A DNA stretch of 64,000 bases. Source: Deinococcus ficus. GTDB lineage: Bacteria; Deinococcota; Deinococci; Deinococcales; Deinococcaceae. Positions 22,868 to 33,580 of this stretch are shown piece after piece. Every line of letters starts with the position of its first letter. Position 1 is the first letter of the stretch. The stretch spans positions 2,496,001-2,560,000 of the forward strand of contig NZ_CP021081.1 of NCBI RefSeq assembly GCF_003444775.1, written 5' to 3'. The position numbers were made by a program, and so were the translations under genes. A model generated the notes under the pieces. The model had not been told where the DNA came from. It did not search any database and worked only from the letters and a program-made list of their open reading frames with translations.

Positions 22868-23038
22868 TGCGCTGTCACGGTCGGTGGCGCGGAGCCGCCT
22901 GCCTCCGGCCGGGCGTGCTCAAATGCCCTGCAGGCGGTGGCGGGCGTGGCGCAGCGGCTGAACCTGAACGTCCGGGCGTGACGGGCGCCCCGCGGCCCGT
23001 TCTTGAGGAATGCCCCATTTGCCCCTGGACGGGTCCGC

Positions 23039-23044
23039 TAGGAT
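23039..23044 (+). promoter_or_regulatory. -10 box of the GAF/BTAD regulator gene
   Basis: TAGGAT, 7 bases before the ATG at 23052, leaderless geometry. A TTTGCC about 15 bases upstream is a poor -35 candidate. Confidence 0.5.
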
Positions 23045-23051
23045 ACCGGGG

Positions 23052-24734
23052 ATGCCGGCCGACGTCCTGTCCACGGTGAGCTGGGCCGCGGAAACGCTGA
23101 GCCGGGAACCCCGGCAACTGTTCCATGTGGTGCGGGTGCTGCTCTCGGACCTGCGCCGCGCGACCGGCATGGACGGCGCGGAACTGTACCTCGCGGACCC
23201 GCAGCAGTCGGTGCTGATCCTCAGCGGGTACGCCGGCAAGGACGCCGAGGCGTTCCTGGAAAAGTGCGTCTTTCACTTCGGGGAGGGCTTTCCCGGGCTG
23301 GCCGCCGCCGGGCGGCAGATCGTGGAGACCCGGAACCTGGAATCCGACGAGCGGTACCTGCGCGAGCGGGTGCGCGCGCTGGGGTACCACGCGTTCCTGA
23401 GCTACCCGCTGCTGCTGCCGCACGCGGTGGTGGGCGTGCTGAACCTCGCGGCGCGGGATGTGCGGCAGGTGGAAGCCGCCAAGCGCAGCCTGGCGCTGAT
23501 CTCGCCGCTGCTGGCCGCCAGCCTGTACGCGGTGATGACCTCGCTGGGCGAACGCACCCTGGAACGCGTGCGGCAGGCGCGCACCCCGCGGGACCGGGCG
23601 CTGGCGCTGCTGGAAGACAGCCTGGAGGCCAGTTCGGGCCTCCGGGCGGCGCTGCGGCCCCTGCACGGCGACCAGATCGAGACCCACCCGGACCAGATGC
23701 GCCCCTGCGGCTGTGACGGCAAGGCGCCCTGCCCGGCGCAGGCGGGGCAGATCTGCGTGTCGGGCATGCCGGAGCTGCCCTGCGCGGCGCTGCCCGTCAA
23801 CCCTCACGTGGTGTGCCTGCCCGTCTGGGATGCGGGCGAGGTGAAGGCCGTGACGACCGTGCAGTTCTCCGCCAGGGGCGACCTGCATGCCGAGTCGGTG
23901 GCGCCGCTGCTGTGGATCTCGCGCCTGGCGGCGGGGGCCCTGGAGTTGCCCACCACCGCGGCGGCCCCGGAGACGCCGGTGTGGCTGGACATCGAGACGC
24001 TCGGCGCGTTCCGGATCCGGCGCGGCGGCGAGGTGCTCTCCCCGAAGGACTTCCGGCGGCGGCAGGCGTACCAGCTGCTGAAACTGCTGGTGACGCGCTG
24101 GGGCCGCCCGCTGCACACCGACGAGCTGTGCGAGGCGCTGTAGCCCGGCGAGGGCGTGGACGAGCGGGTGCTGGCGCGGCTGCACGTGACCCTGAACGCC
24201 CTTCGGCAGGTGGTGGAACCCCCGGACGCGTCCGGCGGGCGGGCGGAGGCGCAGGTGATCCTGCGGGACGGCAACGCGTACCGCTTCGCGCCGACCGTGG
24301 CGTACCGCCTGGATTCCGAGCAGTTCGAGACGCTGGTCCGGCAGGCGGACGGGCAGACGGGCGCGGCGGCGCTGGGCACGTACGCGCTGGCGCTGGCGCT
24401 GTACCGCGGGGACTTCATGGAGGACGACCCGTACTCCGACGCGTTCGCGCTGGAACGCGATTACCTGCGGGAACTGGCGGTGCGGTCCCTGTTCCGCGCG
24501 GCCGAGCTGCAGGAGGCGGCGGGGCTGAATCAGGACGTGCTGGCGTCGTACTCGCAGATTCTGGCGATCGACCCGCAGCACTTCGAGGCGCATGAGGCGC
24601 TGATCACGTTCCTGGTCAAGCACGGCCGGGTGGAGGACGCGCAGCTGCGCTGGGAGCGGTACGCCCGGGCGTTCGGCGGGGCGCCGCGCCTGCCGGCCCC
24701 CGCGCAGCAGCGGTCCCGGCCCCTGCCCAACTGA
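23052..24734 (+). pseudogene. GAF - winged-helix - BTAD transcriptional regulator interrupted by an in-frame TAG
   Basis: One frame of 560 codons broken by TAG at 24141-24143 (codon 364). Before it: a GAF domain (residues about 20-180), a Cys cluster CGCDGKAPCPAQAGQICVSG...C (about 218-245, possible metal or redox site), and the first half of an OmpR-like winged helix (LGAFRIRRGGEVLSPKDFRRRQAYQ split). After it, in the same frame, the rest of the winged helix (RLHVTLNALRQVVEP) and a BTAD helical domain. The family has ALWP at this spot (here AL-stop-P), so TGG to TAG is the simplest explanation. The truncated product lacks the DNA-recognition helix. Likely the nitrate regulator. Confidence 0.8.
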
Positions 24735-24753
24735 GCGGAGGGCCAGGGGAAGG

Positions 24754-25365
24754 TCAGGCCGGCTGCCAGTAGGCCTCTCCGGCGCAGTCCCGGCACAGGG
24801 TCCGGCCGCCCCGAGCTATCTCTCGTTCGTTGATGATCTCCTCGCCGCAGGTGTCGCACACGGCGCGTTTCCCGGTCACGCTGACCAGGGCCTTCAGGTC
24901 CACGGTGAGGGTCACGGGGGTCACGGTCAGGAGGTCGTCGTCCGGCCAGGTCTGGTAGGCGGCCATGTAGGCGTCCCAGCGTTTCTGCTCGCCGCGGCCG
25001 GCGCGCACGCGCGCGCGCAGGTCGGTGCGGGGCATGATGCGCACGGCCCGCCCGGTCTTGAGGTCCACGAAGGTCGCGGCGACCTTGCCGTGGTCCACGA
25101 GGCGCATGGTGCGCCGCCCCAGCCAGCAGCCGGACGCGACGGACACGCCGTCCGCGAAGCAGCCGTCGGTTTCCACGAACACCAGCACGCGCTTGTCGGT
25201 GCGGGGAAAGCTCAGGTCCAGTTCCCGGGCGGCGCGCAGCCCGATCCGGGCGCCCAGCACCTGCCGGGGGCACAGGTGGCTGTGCAGCGCCGCGCTGCGC
25301 GCGAGCAGGGCCGGCAGGGCGTCCAGCGGGGTGGGGGGCGGGGGGGCGGTCATGAGGGCTGTCAT
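24754..25365 (-). CDS. FmdE-family protein with C-terminal zinc-ribbon
   Basis: 203 residues. The N-terminal domain resembles the formylmethanofuran-dehydrogenase subunit E family: HSHLCPRQVLGARIGLRAARELDL, then FVETDGCFADGVSVASGCWLGRRTMRLVDHGKVAATFVD, with conserved His and Cys residues that could bind a metal. The C-terminus has CDTCGEEI...CRDC, a zinc-ribbon. AAAGGA precedes ATG 25365. It is 23 bases behind narK2 and probably co-transcribed. Such proteins often sit beside molybdenum/tungsten enzymes; a cofactor-related role is inferred only. Confidence 0.75.
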   Translation of the reverse strand: MTALMTAPPPPTPLDALPALLARSAALHSHLCPRQVLGARIGLRAARELDLSFPRTDKRVLVFVETDGCFADGVSVASGCWLGRRTMRLVDHGKVAATFVDLKTGRAVRIMPRTDLRARVRAGRGEQKRWDAYMAAYQTWPDDDLLTVTPVTLTVDLKALVSVTGKRAVCDTCGEEIINEREIARGGRTLCRDCAGEAYWQPA

Positions 25366-25388
25366 GTTAGGTCCTTTCCGTCCGGGCG

Positions 25389-26744
<1,356 letters not shown>

Positions 26745-26761
26745 GCCTGCATGTTCCCCCT

Positions 26762-26782
26762 GGCACTTACAAACCGTTAACA
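26762..26782 (-). promoter_or_regulatory. narK2 upstream element (direct repeat, 11-bp period)
   Basis: Minus-strand pattern TGTTA-N6-TGTAAGTGCC, 17 bases before the narK2 ATG; three mismatches in 21 to the element before the reductase operon. Reading two bases further upstream it resolves into TTTGTTAA and TTTGTAAG with an 11-bp period, the pattern typical of SARP/BTAD-type winged-helix binding. Confidence 0.6.
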
Positions 26783-26827
26783 AAGCGCGCGGCGCGCTGG
26801 CCTTCCCGGTCCGGCGCGGCGGGGGGC

Positions 26828-26859
26828 TTGACCCTGACACATGCGGGAGGGTTTAGGGT
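26828..26859 (+). promoter_or_regulatory. merR-type promoter with overlapping operator
   Basis: -35 TTGACC (26828-26833) and -10 TAGGGT (26854-26859) are separated by 20 bases, the overlong spacer typical of MerR-controlled promoters. Between them lies the inverted repeat ACCCT (26831-26835) / AGGGT (26848-26852). The -10 is 6 bases before the merR ATG, giving a leaderless message. Autoregulation is inferred. Confidence 0.6.
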
Positions 26860-26865
26860 GGGGGC

Positions 26866-27234
26866 ATGCGGATCGGAGAACTCGCGAAGGCGTCCGGGGT
26901 GAGCGTGCGCGCCCTGCGGCATTACGACGCGCTCCACCTCCTCTCCCCGGTCCGCTCGGACAACGGGTACCGCGCGTTCACCGAGGACGACCTGCGGCGC
27001 GTGCAACTCATCCGCCTGTTCCTGAGCGTGGGCTTCCGGCTGGAGGAGATCCGCGAGTACGGCCCCTGCTGGCAGGGCGGCGCGGACCTGAACAGCCCAC
27101 CGCACCTGCCCGACACCCTGGCCTTCTACGAGCGCAAACTGCACGACATCGACGCCCAGATCGCCGGACTGCAGGCCGTGCGCGAGCGCCTGCGGGGCCA
27201 CATGGAGTACCTCCAGGCTCCCCCGCTGTCCTGA
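26866..27234 (+). CDS. MerR-family transcriptional regulator
   Basis: 122 residues. N-terminal MerR winged helix: MRIGELAKASGVSVRALRHYDALHLLSPVRSDNGYRAFTEDDLRR (landmarks: RIGELAK at 2-8, RHYD near 18-21, GYRAF near 33-37), then a coiled-coil dimerisation helix YERKLHDIDAQIAGLQAVRERL. The GPCWQGG stretch has one Cys only, so metal sensing is not evident; a small-molecule or stress signal is more likely. It precedes a metallo-beta-lactamase-fold gene by 69 bases, its probable partner. Confidence 0.87.
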   Translation: MRIGELAKASGVSVRALRHYDALHLLSPVRSDNGYRAFTEDDLRRVQLIRLFLSVGFRLEEIREYGPCWQGGADLNSPPHLPDTLAFYERKLHDIDAQIAGLQAVRERLRGHMEYLQAPPLS

Positions 27235-27303
27235 CCGCCCTCCCCTACCCCTTCCGCGCTTCCCCGGTTTCCGGGGAGGGTCACCGCCCCATGGAGGCAC
27301 CCC

Positions 27304-28056
27304 ATGCAACTGCACCTGCTCCGCAACGCCACCCTGCGCCTGCACTACGCCGGCCGCACCCTCCTGATCGACCCGATGCTGGGCCCGGTGCACACCTTCC
27401 GGTCCCTGGCCGGCCGCGAGGAAAACCCCACCGCGCCGCTGCCCCTGCCCGCCGAGGACGCCGTGCGGGGCCTGGACGGCGTGATCGTCTCGCACCTGCA
27501 CCCGGACCACTTCGACGAGGTCGCCGCCCGCCTGCTGCCGCGGGACCTGCCGCTGCTGTGCCGCAGCGGGGACGAGACCTTCTTCACGGGGCAGGGCTTC
27601 ACGCAGGTCACGCCCCTGACCGGCCCGGGCGACTGGCTGGGCCTCAGCGTGCAGCCCACCGCCGGGCAGCACGGCACCGGCCCCATCCTGGACCGGATGG
27701 GCGAGGTGACCGGCTTCCTGCTCAGCGCGCCGGACGAACCGATCCTGTACTGGGCGGGCGACACCATCCTGTACCCGCCCGTGCTGGACGTCCTCCGGGA
27801 CGCGCGGCCGGACGTGGTGGTCACGCATTCCGGCGGGGCCGCGCTGATGGACACGCCGATCATCATGGACGCCGCGCAGACGCTGAACGTGCTGCGCGCC
27901 GCCCCGGCCGCGCGGGTCGTGGCGACGCACCTGGGTGCCCTGGACCACTGCTTCACCACCCGCCAGGACCTGCGCGCCGCCGCCGACGCCGCCGGCATCG
28001 CCCCGGAGCGGCTGCTGATCCCCGCCGACAACGAAACGCTGACGCTGACCCGCTGA
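27304..28056 (+). CDS. metallo-beta-lactamase-fold hydrolase (UlaG-like)
   Basis: 250 residues. Metal motif SHLHPDHFD (HxHxDH) near residue 64, further ligand candidates in TAGQHG, YWAGDTI and ATHLGALDH, as in the UlaG/RNase Z-like branch of single-domain MBL proteins. No signal peptide. GGAGG lies 8 bases before ATG 27304. Co-directional with the MerR gene, which may control it. Substrate unknown. Confidence 0.82.
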   Translation: MQLHLLRNATLRLHYAGRTLLIDPMLGPVHTFRSLAGREENPTAPLPLPAEDAVRGLDGVIVSHLHPDHFDEVAARLLPRDLPLLCRSGDETFFTGQGFTQVTPLTGPGDWLGLSVQPTAGQHGTGPILDRMGEVTGFLLSAPDEPILYWAGDTILYPPVLDVLRDARPDVVVTHSGGAALMDTPIIMDAAQTLNVLRAAPAARVVATHLGALDHCFTTRQDLRAAADAAGIAPERLLIPADNETLTLTR

Positions 28057-28063
28057 GCACGTT

Positions 28064-28110
28064 CTGGCGTGGGCCGGGCACCGCTCATTCAGGTGCCCGG
28101 CCCACGCCAG
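28064..28110. terminator. long bidirectional hairpin between convergent genes
   Basis: Perfect 18-bp stem CTGGCGTGGGCCGGGCAC (28064-28081) / GTGCCCGGCCCACGCCAG (28093-28110), 11-base loop. It separates the plus-strand MBL gene from the minus-strand giant ATPase gene and ends 10 bases before the latter's stop. Confidence 0.75.
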
Positions 28111-28120
28111 CTCTCTGAAG

Positions 28121-31100
28121 TCAGGGCTGGTCGGGGCGCGGGTCGGCCGGGTGGCGGCCCTCCCCCGTGGCGGGCAGGCGCACGAACCCAGAGGCCGGGG
28201 TCTGGCGGCGGCGGATGGTGTCCATCAGCTCTCGGATGGCGTCGGTCGTCTGCGCCTGCCGCTCGCTGCTGGCGGTGAGGCTCTCGATCAGGGGGGCCAG
28301 CGTGGCGTGCAGGGCGGCCGGGAGGTCCTCGCCCGGGCCGGACCGCTGCACGGTGCGCGCCAGTTCGGTGAGGGGCCCCTGCAGGCTGGCCTGGAGCGCG
28401 CCGGGCAGGGCCGCGGCGAGCTGCCCGGTCTGTTCCTGCGCGCGGGTCAGGCCGGCCAGCAGGGGTTCCAGCGCGGCTTTCAGGGCGTCCGGTCCGGGAG
28501 CCCCGGCCGGGCCCGGGGGGGTCCCGAGCGCCTGGAGGCCGCTGGCGATGTCGGCGAGTTGCGCGACCATGCGCTGCCCGGTGTCGGTGTCGTCGCCGCC
28601 CATCTTCTTCGCGCGGCGGTAGTCGGCCTTGATCTGCGCCCAGCGGGCGGCCTCGTCGGGGGTGAGGGTGCCGCGCAGTTCGCCCAGTTTCAGCAGGTTC
28701 TCCTCGGCGCCGGTGGTCAGGAGCTGCGCCTCGCGCAGGTAGTGGTCGGCGATCAGGGCCTGCAGTTCGGCGTCGTTCAGGACGGGGCTGACCTTCTCCG
28801 CGAGCTTGTTCATGTTGCGGTAGCTGCCCTGCAGCTTGAAGGGCGGTTCCTGGCGGTAGGCGTCGGCCTGGGCGGCGCTGGCGATGTACTGGGCGTTGAT
28901 GCGGAACAGCACGTCCCGCACCTCCATCAGCTTGCGCAGCGTGGCGACGATCTCGCTGATCTCGGCGTCGCTGTAGGTGTGCTTCAGGCCGCCCAGGGAC
29001 ACGTCGCGGCCCTGGGCGCGTTCGGCGAGCAGGTACAGGTCCGCGAGGTCGCGGGCGGCGAGCGGCGCGAGAACCGGGTTGCTGGTCAGGCTGTTCTCGA
29101 TGTACGACAGCAGGAAGGCGTCTTCCCTGCCGTTCAGCACGTCGCCGAGGTTGTACACGTCGGCGCGGTTGGCGAGCATGTCGGGAATGCGGAACACGTC
29201 GCCGGACTCGGTGTAGGGGTTCCCGGCCATCACGACCACGAACTTCTTGCCGCGCAGGTCGTAGGTTTTCGTGCGGCCCTGCCACACGCCCTCAATGCGG
29301 CGGGTGGCGTCGGTCAGGGAGATGAACTTCTGCAGGAACTCCGGGTGGGTGTGCTGGATGTCGTCCACGTACAGCATGACGTTGTTGCCCATCTCCAGCG
29401 CCAGGTTCAGTTTCTCCAGTTCCTGCCGGCTGGTGGCGTCCGGGGCCTGCACCGGGTCCAGCGAGCGGACCTCGTGGCCCAGGGAAGGCCCGTTGATTTT
29501 CATGAACACCAGGCCCAGCTGGTGGGCGACGTACTCCATCAGGGTGGTCTTGCCGTACCCGGGCGGGGAGATCAGCATCAGCAGGCCCATCAGGTCGCTG
29601 CGTTTGCCCTCGCCGGCGGTGCCCATCTGCTTGGCGAGGTTGTCGCCGATGATGGGCAGGTACACGTCGTTGATCAGGCGGTTGCGCACGAACGAGGTGA
29701 GCGGCCGCGCCTGGAATTCCGTGAGGCGCATGGCGTCCCGCTGCGCGGCGATGACCTCCTGCCGCGCGGCCTGGTAGCGCTCGAAGGCGGGCACGAACGT
29801 GTCGCGGTGGCGGGTCAGGCGGGCCAGGGTGTCGTCCACGCTGAGGGTCAGCGCGCCCTGCGCGATGCGGGGATGCTCGGAGAGCAGCCCGCCTACCGGC
29901 GCGGTGAGCGCCACGCTGCGCACGTCGGCCTGCACCTGTGGGCCGTACAGGCGCAGGGCGGCGGCTTCCGGCACGTGGCGGGCCAGCGCCGCGAACTCGG
30001 GTGCGGCGGCCAGGGCGCCCAGCCAGTGGGTGAGGAGCGCCCAGCGGCCGGCAACGTCGCCGTCCAGGCGGTCCAGCGAGGCCTGCACCTCGCCGGTGAG
30101 TCCGGCCTCGGCCAGCTTCGCGTCCAGCGCGGCGTTCAGGTCGGCGGCGGCCTGCGTGAAGCCCAGGCGCACCGGCGTCTGCCGCAGTTCCTCCGCCAGG
30201 AATTCGGCGGCCTGCGCGGTCTGCTCCGGGGTGTGCGGCAGGCCGGCGTCTGCCAGGAAGGCGGCGATACGGGTGCCCAGGGCGCTCACGGCCTCGGCCC
30301 GGGCGGCGCGCCCCCCGAACAGGCGCTGCATGGCGTGGGCACTGGTCAGCCGGGCCTGCCAGCCGGCCTGTTCCTCCGCGCCCAAGTGCGCCCAGACCAG
30401 GGCCGCCCAGGCGCGGGCGTCCGGCGGGAAGGCGAGGGTGCCCGCGCCGCGCAGCAGCGGCAGCAGCCGCTCCAGGATGCGGGCGGCGTCGTGGTCGTGC
30501 ACGCCCTTCTCGTACCCCTCGCGGTAGCGGGGCGCAGCGAACGCCCGGACGGCCGTCTCCAATTCCGCGCTGCCCAGCCGCGACAGGCGGGCGAGGTCCA
30601 GGCCCTCGCGGCCCTCCTGCGCGGCCCACAGCACCTGCCCGGCGAGGTACTCGGCGCGGCTCACGTCCGGCGATTCGGACGGCAGCGTGACCGGCCAGTA
30701 ATCGCGCAGCTCGTTCATGACCGGGTGGTTCAGCGGCTGCATGAAGTCCGTGCCGGTCAGGTGCACGGCCAGTTCGTTCCCGCGGGGCAGCAGGGTCAGG
30801 TCCAGCGGCTGGGTGTTCACGCTGAAGCGGTGGCGCGGCCCCAGGCGGATGACGTGCCCGCCGTCCTCGAACAGGTCGCTGCGGTCGCGCAGGGTGCGCA
30901 CGGCGTTGTCCCGGGCGGCCTTCAGGCGGGCCTCGACGTCGTCGGCCTTCACGGCGTCGCCGAGGTCCCGCAGCCGGGCGGTGAGGTCGCGGAGTTTCAC
31001 GACCAGCGGGTCCCCGGCGAAAAAGGCGTTCAGGTCGTCCGGGGTGCCGAGGCGCTCGGTGCGTTTCCCCAGGCCCGCGAGGATGCGGCCTGCGGCGTCC

Positions 31101-33490
31101 TGCACGGCCTGCGCGCGGCGGCCGCGCTCGTCCAGCAGGGCCTGTTTGTGCGTCTCGAAGACCTCCAGCACCTCCTCGCGCTTGGCGAGGATGTCGCCCA
31201 GGAAGCGCTCGTGCTCCCCGAACTGGCCTTCGAGTTCCTCCAGCTGCACCATCAGGCGGGCGAGCTGCTCGTCGGCCTTCTCGGGCGTGGTGCTCAGGCC
31301 CAGCGCGCCCGTGATGCTCTGCGCGTACAGGCTGAACTGCGCGGCGAACTGCGCGACCGCCTCGCCCTCGCCGAGCGTGCGGCGTTTCTGCTCGGTGCGG
31401 GCGCGGGCCTGGTTCAGCCGGGCGTAGATGCCGCTGATGGCCTCAACCACGCGGGTACGTTCGGTGGCGTCCTCGACCTTCAGGCCGGTCATGAGTTCGG
31501 AGAGCATGTCCAGGTCGCCGGCGGCGTCGGTCATGGCGTCCAGCACGGCGGCGAGGTCGCGGGTGGTCTGCGCGGCGTCCGACTGTGCTTCCAGGCTGCG
31601 CAGCGCCTCGGTGAAGGGCGTCAGGGCCTGCTCTCCGGCCAGGAAGGTGCCGGTGGCCGCGCCCAGGCGGGCGTGCGCGCCTTGCACCTCGGTGGCCATG
31701 GCATCGATGGCGGCCGTGTCGATGTACCGCAGGTCGCGGATGGTCATCAGCCGCCCGCGCTGCGCCGTCAGGCCGGCCAGGGCGTCCACGTACTCCTGGA
31801 TGCGCGTCCAGCCCTCGGGTTGCAGGCTGCCCAGCAGGCGCCGCTGTTCGGCGCGGGCGTCCTCCAGGGCCTTCTGCGCCTGAGCGCGGATCGCCTGCAC
31901 CTTCTCGAACTCGTCCAGCACGCTCTCGGCAGTGGCGGTGATGTCGTGCAGCACCTGCGGCAGCTCGCCCGCGACCTCGCCCGTGAACCAGTGGTGCAGG
32001 TCGAACAGCCGCCGCGTGCTGTGCGTGAGCAGCTGGTAGCGAGGCGCGGACACGTCCGGGTGCCCGATCTCGCGCGCCAGGTTGAACAGGTTGGAGATGC
32101 CGCGCACCAGTTCGGCGTTGCCCAGCCGGCCCAGCGCGGTGGTGCTGGGCGGGCGGCTGGCGGCAAACTCGTCGGTGGTGAAGGGCGTCTGCCACACCTG
32201 CATCTGGTGCACGCGGGTGGCCTCGGCGGACTCGGCGGTGAACAGCACCATCCGGCCGTCCGGCATCAGCGCGTACCCGTGCGCGAACAGTGGCGCCTGC
32301 ACCTGCCGGGCGATCAGGTTGTACACAAAGAGCGCCGAGCGGCCTTCCTCCGGTTCGTAGAAGGAGAACAGCACGTCCTCGCCGTTCGGGGAGCGCAGGG
32401 CCCGTTCGAAGTGCATGCCCTGCATCACCGCGTCGAAGGCCTTGTGCTCGCCGTTCTGCAGGTAGTACCCGCCGGGGAAGATGATGCCGTGGTCCTCGGG
32501 CAGCTGCACGCACGCCTGCGTGATGGCGTCCAGGCGCGTGACGCGGCGCGTGACCGTGTTGTACACCAGGCCCCGCCAGGCCGTCTCGCGGTACGGCAGC
32601 ACCTTGAGCAGGATCAGGGAGCCCACCTGCGCGAACTCGAACTGAGCGTCGTCCAGGGACTGCGTGCGGTCCTCGACGGGTTCGCTGTAGATGCCCTCGC
32701 CGGTCTCGGTGTTGTTCTCGACCTTCACGGTCAGGTCCCCGCCGCTGGTCTCCACGAACAGCGTGTCCAGGATGTTCAGGTGCGGGTGCCGGCCGCTGAC
32801 CTCCAGTTCCCGCCCGGCGCGGGTCCAGGCGAAGTCGAACGGCGCGGGCAGTTTCAGGTCGGCGTTGCCGCGGGCATCCAGGTACGCCAGCGTGCCGTCC
32901 GGCCGGATCGCCCAGCGGAACACGCGCATGTCGCTGCTGCGCGCCCCGATCTGGAAGGCCGCCAGCAGCCGCCCGTCCCGCACGGCCAGCTGAAGCAGCC
33001 GGGCGTCCTTGTAGTACGCGTACAGCTCCTCAAAATCGCGCTGGAAGGTCGCGTCCGCCAGGAAGGTGCCGGCGGGCGAGACGGGTTCCACGTCGTACTG
33101 GCCGTTCAGGTCGGACAGGTGGTACAGCCCGAACACGTCACTCACGCGGGTCTGGGTCTTCAGGCCGGTGAACACGTTGAACCCGAACAGCAGCAGACTC
33201 CCGCCCCGCCCGTCCGGGACCTCCACCACGTCGCGGCCCAGGCTGCTGTGCTCGGTCATGATCCGGAAGCGGCCCAGCAGCGCCAGGGTGCTGTCCCCGA
33301 ACTCGGCGAGGCGGCGGGTGTTCAGGTCGGTCGCCACGGCCTCCACCCGCGCGCCCAGCGTCAGCAGGCGCTGGCGCAGCACCTCGTACGCGCCGCCCTG
33401 AGCCACCGCCTGGTCCACGGCGGAGGGCGGCGCGTCGGTCAGGGCTGGGGCTTGGGGGTCAGCAAGGGTGGAAGCCGGGGGTTGGGTCAT
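28121..33490 (-). CDS. giant AAA+ ATPase (DNA-repair-ATPase type), 1,789 residues
   Basis: Architecture: a roughly 480-residue N-terminal beta-rich region (propeller-like repeats such as GTLAYLDARGNADL, GALVFL-like strands), long helical/coiled-coil middle (about 480-880), a mixed region, then an AAA+ core with Walker A SPPGYGKTTLMEY near residue 1313, Walker B VMLYVDDIQH, and a sensor-like KFVVVMAGNPYTESGD. C-terminal 150 residues are helical and Pro-rich. Proteins of this type are usually listed as DNA repair ATPase and sit beside flotillin genes, as here (90-base gap). Probably a membrane-microdomain remodelling ATPase; repair function is not shown by the sequence. Confidence 0.75.
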   Translation of the reverse strand: MTQPPASTLADPQAPALTDAPPSAVDQAVAQGGAYEVLRQRLLTLGARVEAVATDLNTRRLAEFGDSTLALLGRFRIMTEHSSLGRDVVEVPDGRGGSLLLFGFNVFTGLKTQTRVSDVFGLYHLSDLNGQYDVEPVSPAGTFLADATFQRDFEELYAYYKDARLLQLAVRDGRLLAAFQIGARSSDMRVFRWAIRPDGTLAYLDARGNADLKLPAPFDFAWTRAGRELEVSGRHPHLNILDTLFVETSGGDLTVKVENNTETGEGIYSEPVEDRTQSLDDAQFEFAQVGSLILLKVLPYRETAWRGLVYNTVTRRVTRLDAITQACVQLPEDHGIIFPGGYYLQNGEHKAFDAVMQGMHFERALRSPNGEDVLFSFYEPEEGRSALFVYNLIARQVQAPLFAHGYALMPDGRMVLFTAESAEATRVHQMQVWQTPFTTDEFAASRPPSTTALGRLGNAELVRGISNLFNLAREIGHPDVSAPRYQLLTHSTRRLFDLHHWFTGEVAGELPQVLHDITATAESVLDEFEKVQAIRAQAQKALEDARAEQRRLLGSLQPEGWTRIQEYVDALAGLTAQRGRLMTIRDLRYIDTAAIDAMATEVQGAHARLGAATGTFLAGEQALTPFTEALRSLEAQSDAAQTTRDLAAVLDAMTDAAGDLDMLSELMTGLKVEDATERTRVVEAISGIYARLNQARARTEQKRRTLGEGEAVAQFAAQFSLYAQSITGALGLSTTPEKADEQLARLMVQLEELEGQFGEHERFLGDILAKREEVLEVFETHKQALLDERGRRAQAVQDAAGRILAGLGKRTERLGTPDDLNAFFAGDPLVVKLRDLTARLRDLGDAVKADDVEARLKAARDNAVRTLRDRSDLFEDGGHVIRLGPRHRFSVNTQPLDLTLLPRGNELAVHLTGTDFMQPLNHPVMNELRDYWPVTLPSESPDVSRAEYLAGQVLWAAQEGREGLDLARLSRLGSAELETAVRAFAAPRYREGYEKGVHDHDAARILERLLPLLRGAGTLAFPPDARAWAALVWAHLGAEEQAGWQARLTSAHAMQRLFGGRAARAEAVSALGTRIAAFLADAGLPHTPEQTAQAAEFLAEELRQTPVRLGFTQAAADLNAALDAKLAEAGLTGEVQASLDRLDGDVAGRWALLTHWLGALAAAPEFAALARHVPEAAALRLYGPQVQADVRSVALTAPVGGLLSEHPRIAQGALTLSVDDTLARLTRHRDTFVPAFERYQAARQEVIAAQRDAMRLTEFQARPLTSFVRNRLINDVYLPIIGDNLAKQMGTAGEGKRSDLMGLLMLISPPGYGKTTLMEYVAHQLGLVFMKINGPSLGHEVRSLDPVQAPDATSRQELEKLNLALEMGNNVMLYVDDIQHTHPEFLQKFISLTDATRRIEGVWQGRTKTYDLRGKKFVVVMAGNPYTESGDVFRIPDMLANRADVYNLGDVLNGREDAFLLSYIENSLTSNPVLAPLAARDLADLYLLAERAQGRDVSLGGLKHTYSDAEISEIVATLRKLMEVRDVLFRINAQYIASAAQADAYRQEPPFKLQGSYRNMNKLAEKVSPVLNDAELQALIADHYLREAQLLTTGAEENLLKLGELRGTLTPDEAARWAQIKADYRRAKKMGGDDTDTGQRMVAQLADIASGLQALGTPPGPAGAPGPDALKAALEPLLAGLTRAQEQTGQLAAALPGALQASLQGPLTELARTVQRSGPGEDLPAALHATLAPLIESLTASSERQAQTTDAIRELMDTIRRRQTPASGFVRLPATGEGRHPADPRPDQP

Positions 33491-33580
33491 GAAAGGGCAC
33501 CTGTGGCAGCAATGGGGGCTCAGCCGGGGCGGCGGGGAATCCCCCCGGGCGGGCCCGGGGGTGAGGGGCCGTGCGCCGGA

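Noticed and set aside
22868..22981. Short plus-strand open frame ending ALQAVAGVAQRLNLNVRA
   Set aside because: It looks faintly protein-like and could be the tail of a lost gene, but no start, ribosome site or family could be assigned.
24141..24143. Programmed stop-codon readthrough or pyrrolysine at the TAG of the regulator
   Set aside because: No supporting hairpin or pyrrolysine genes seen, and the family has an ordinary Trp there; a point mutation is simpler.
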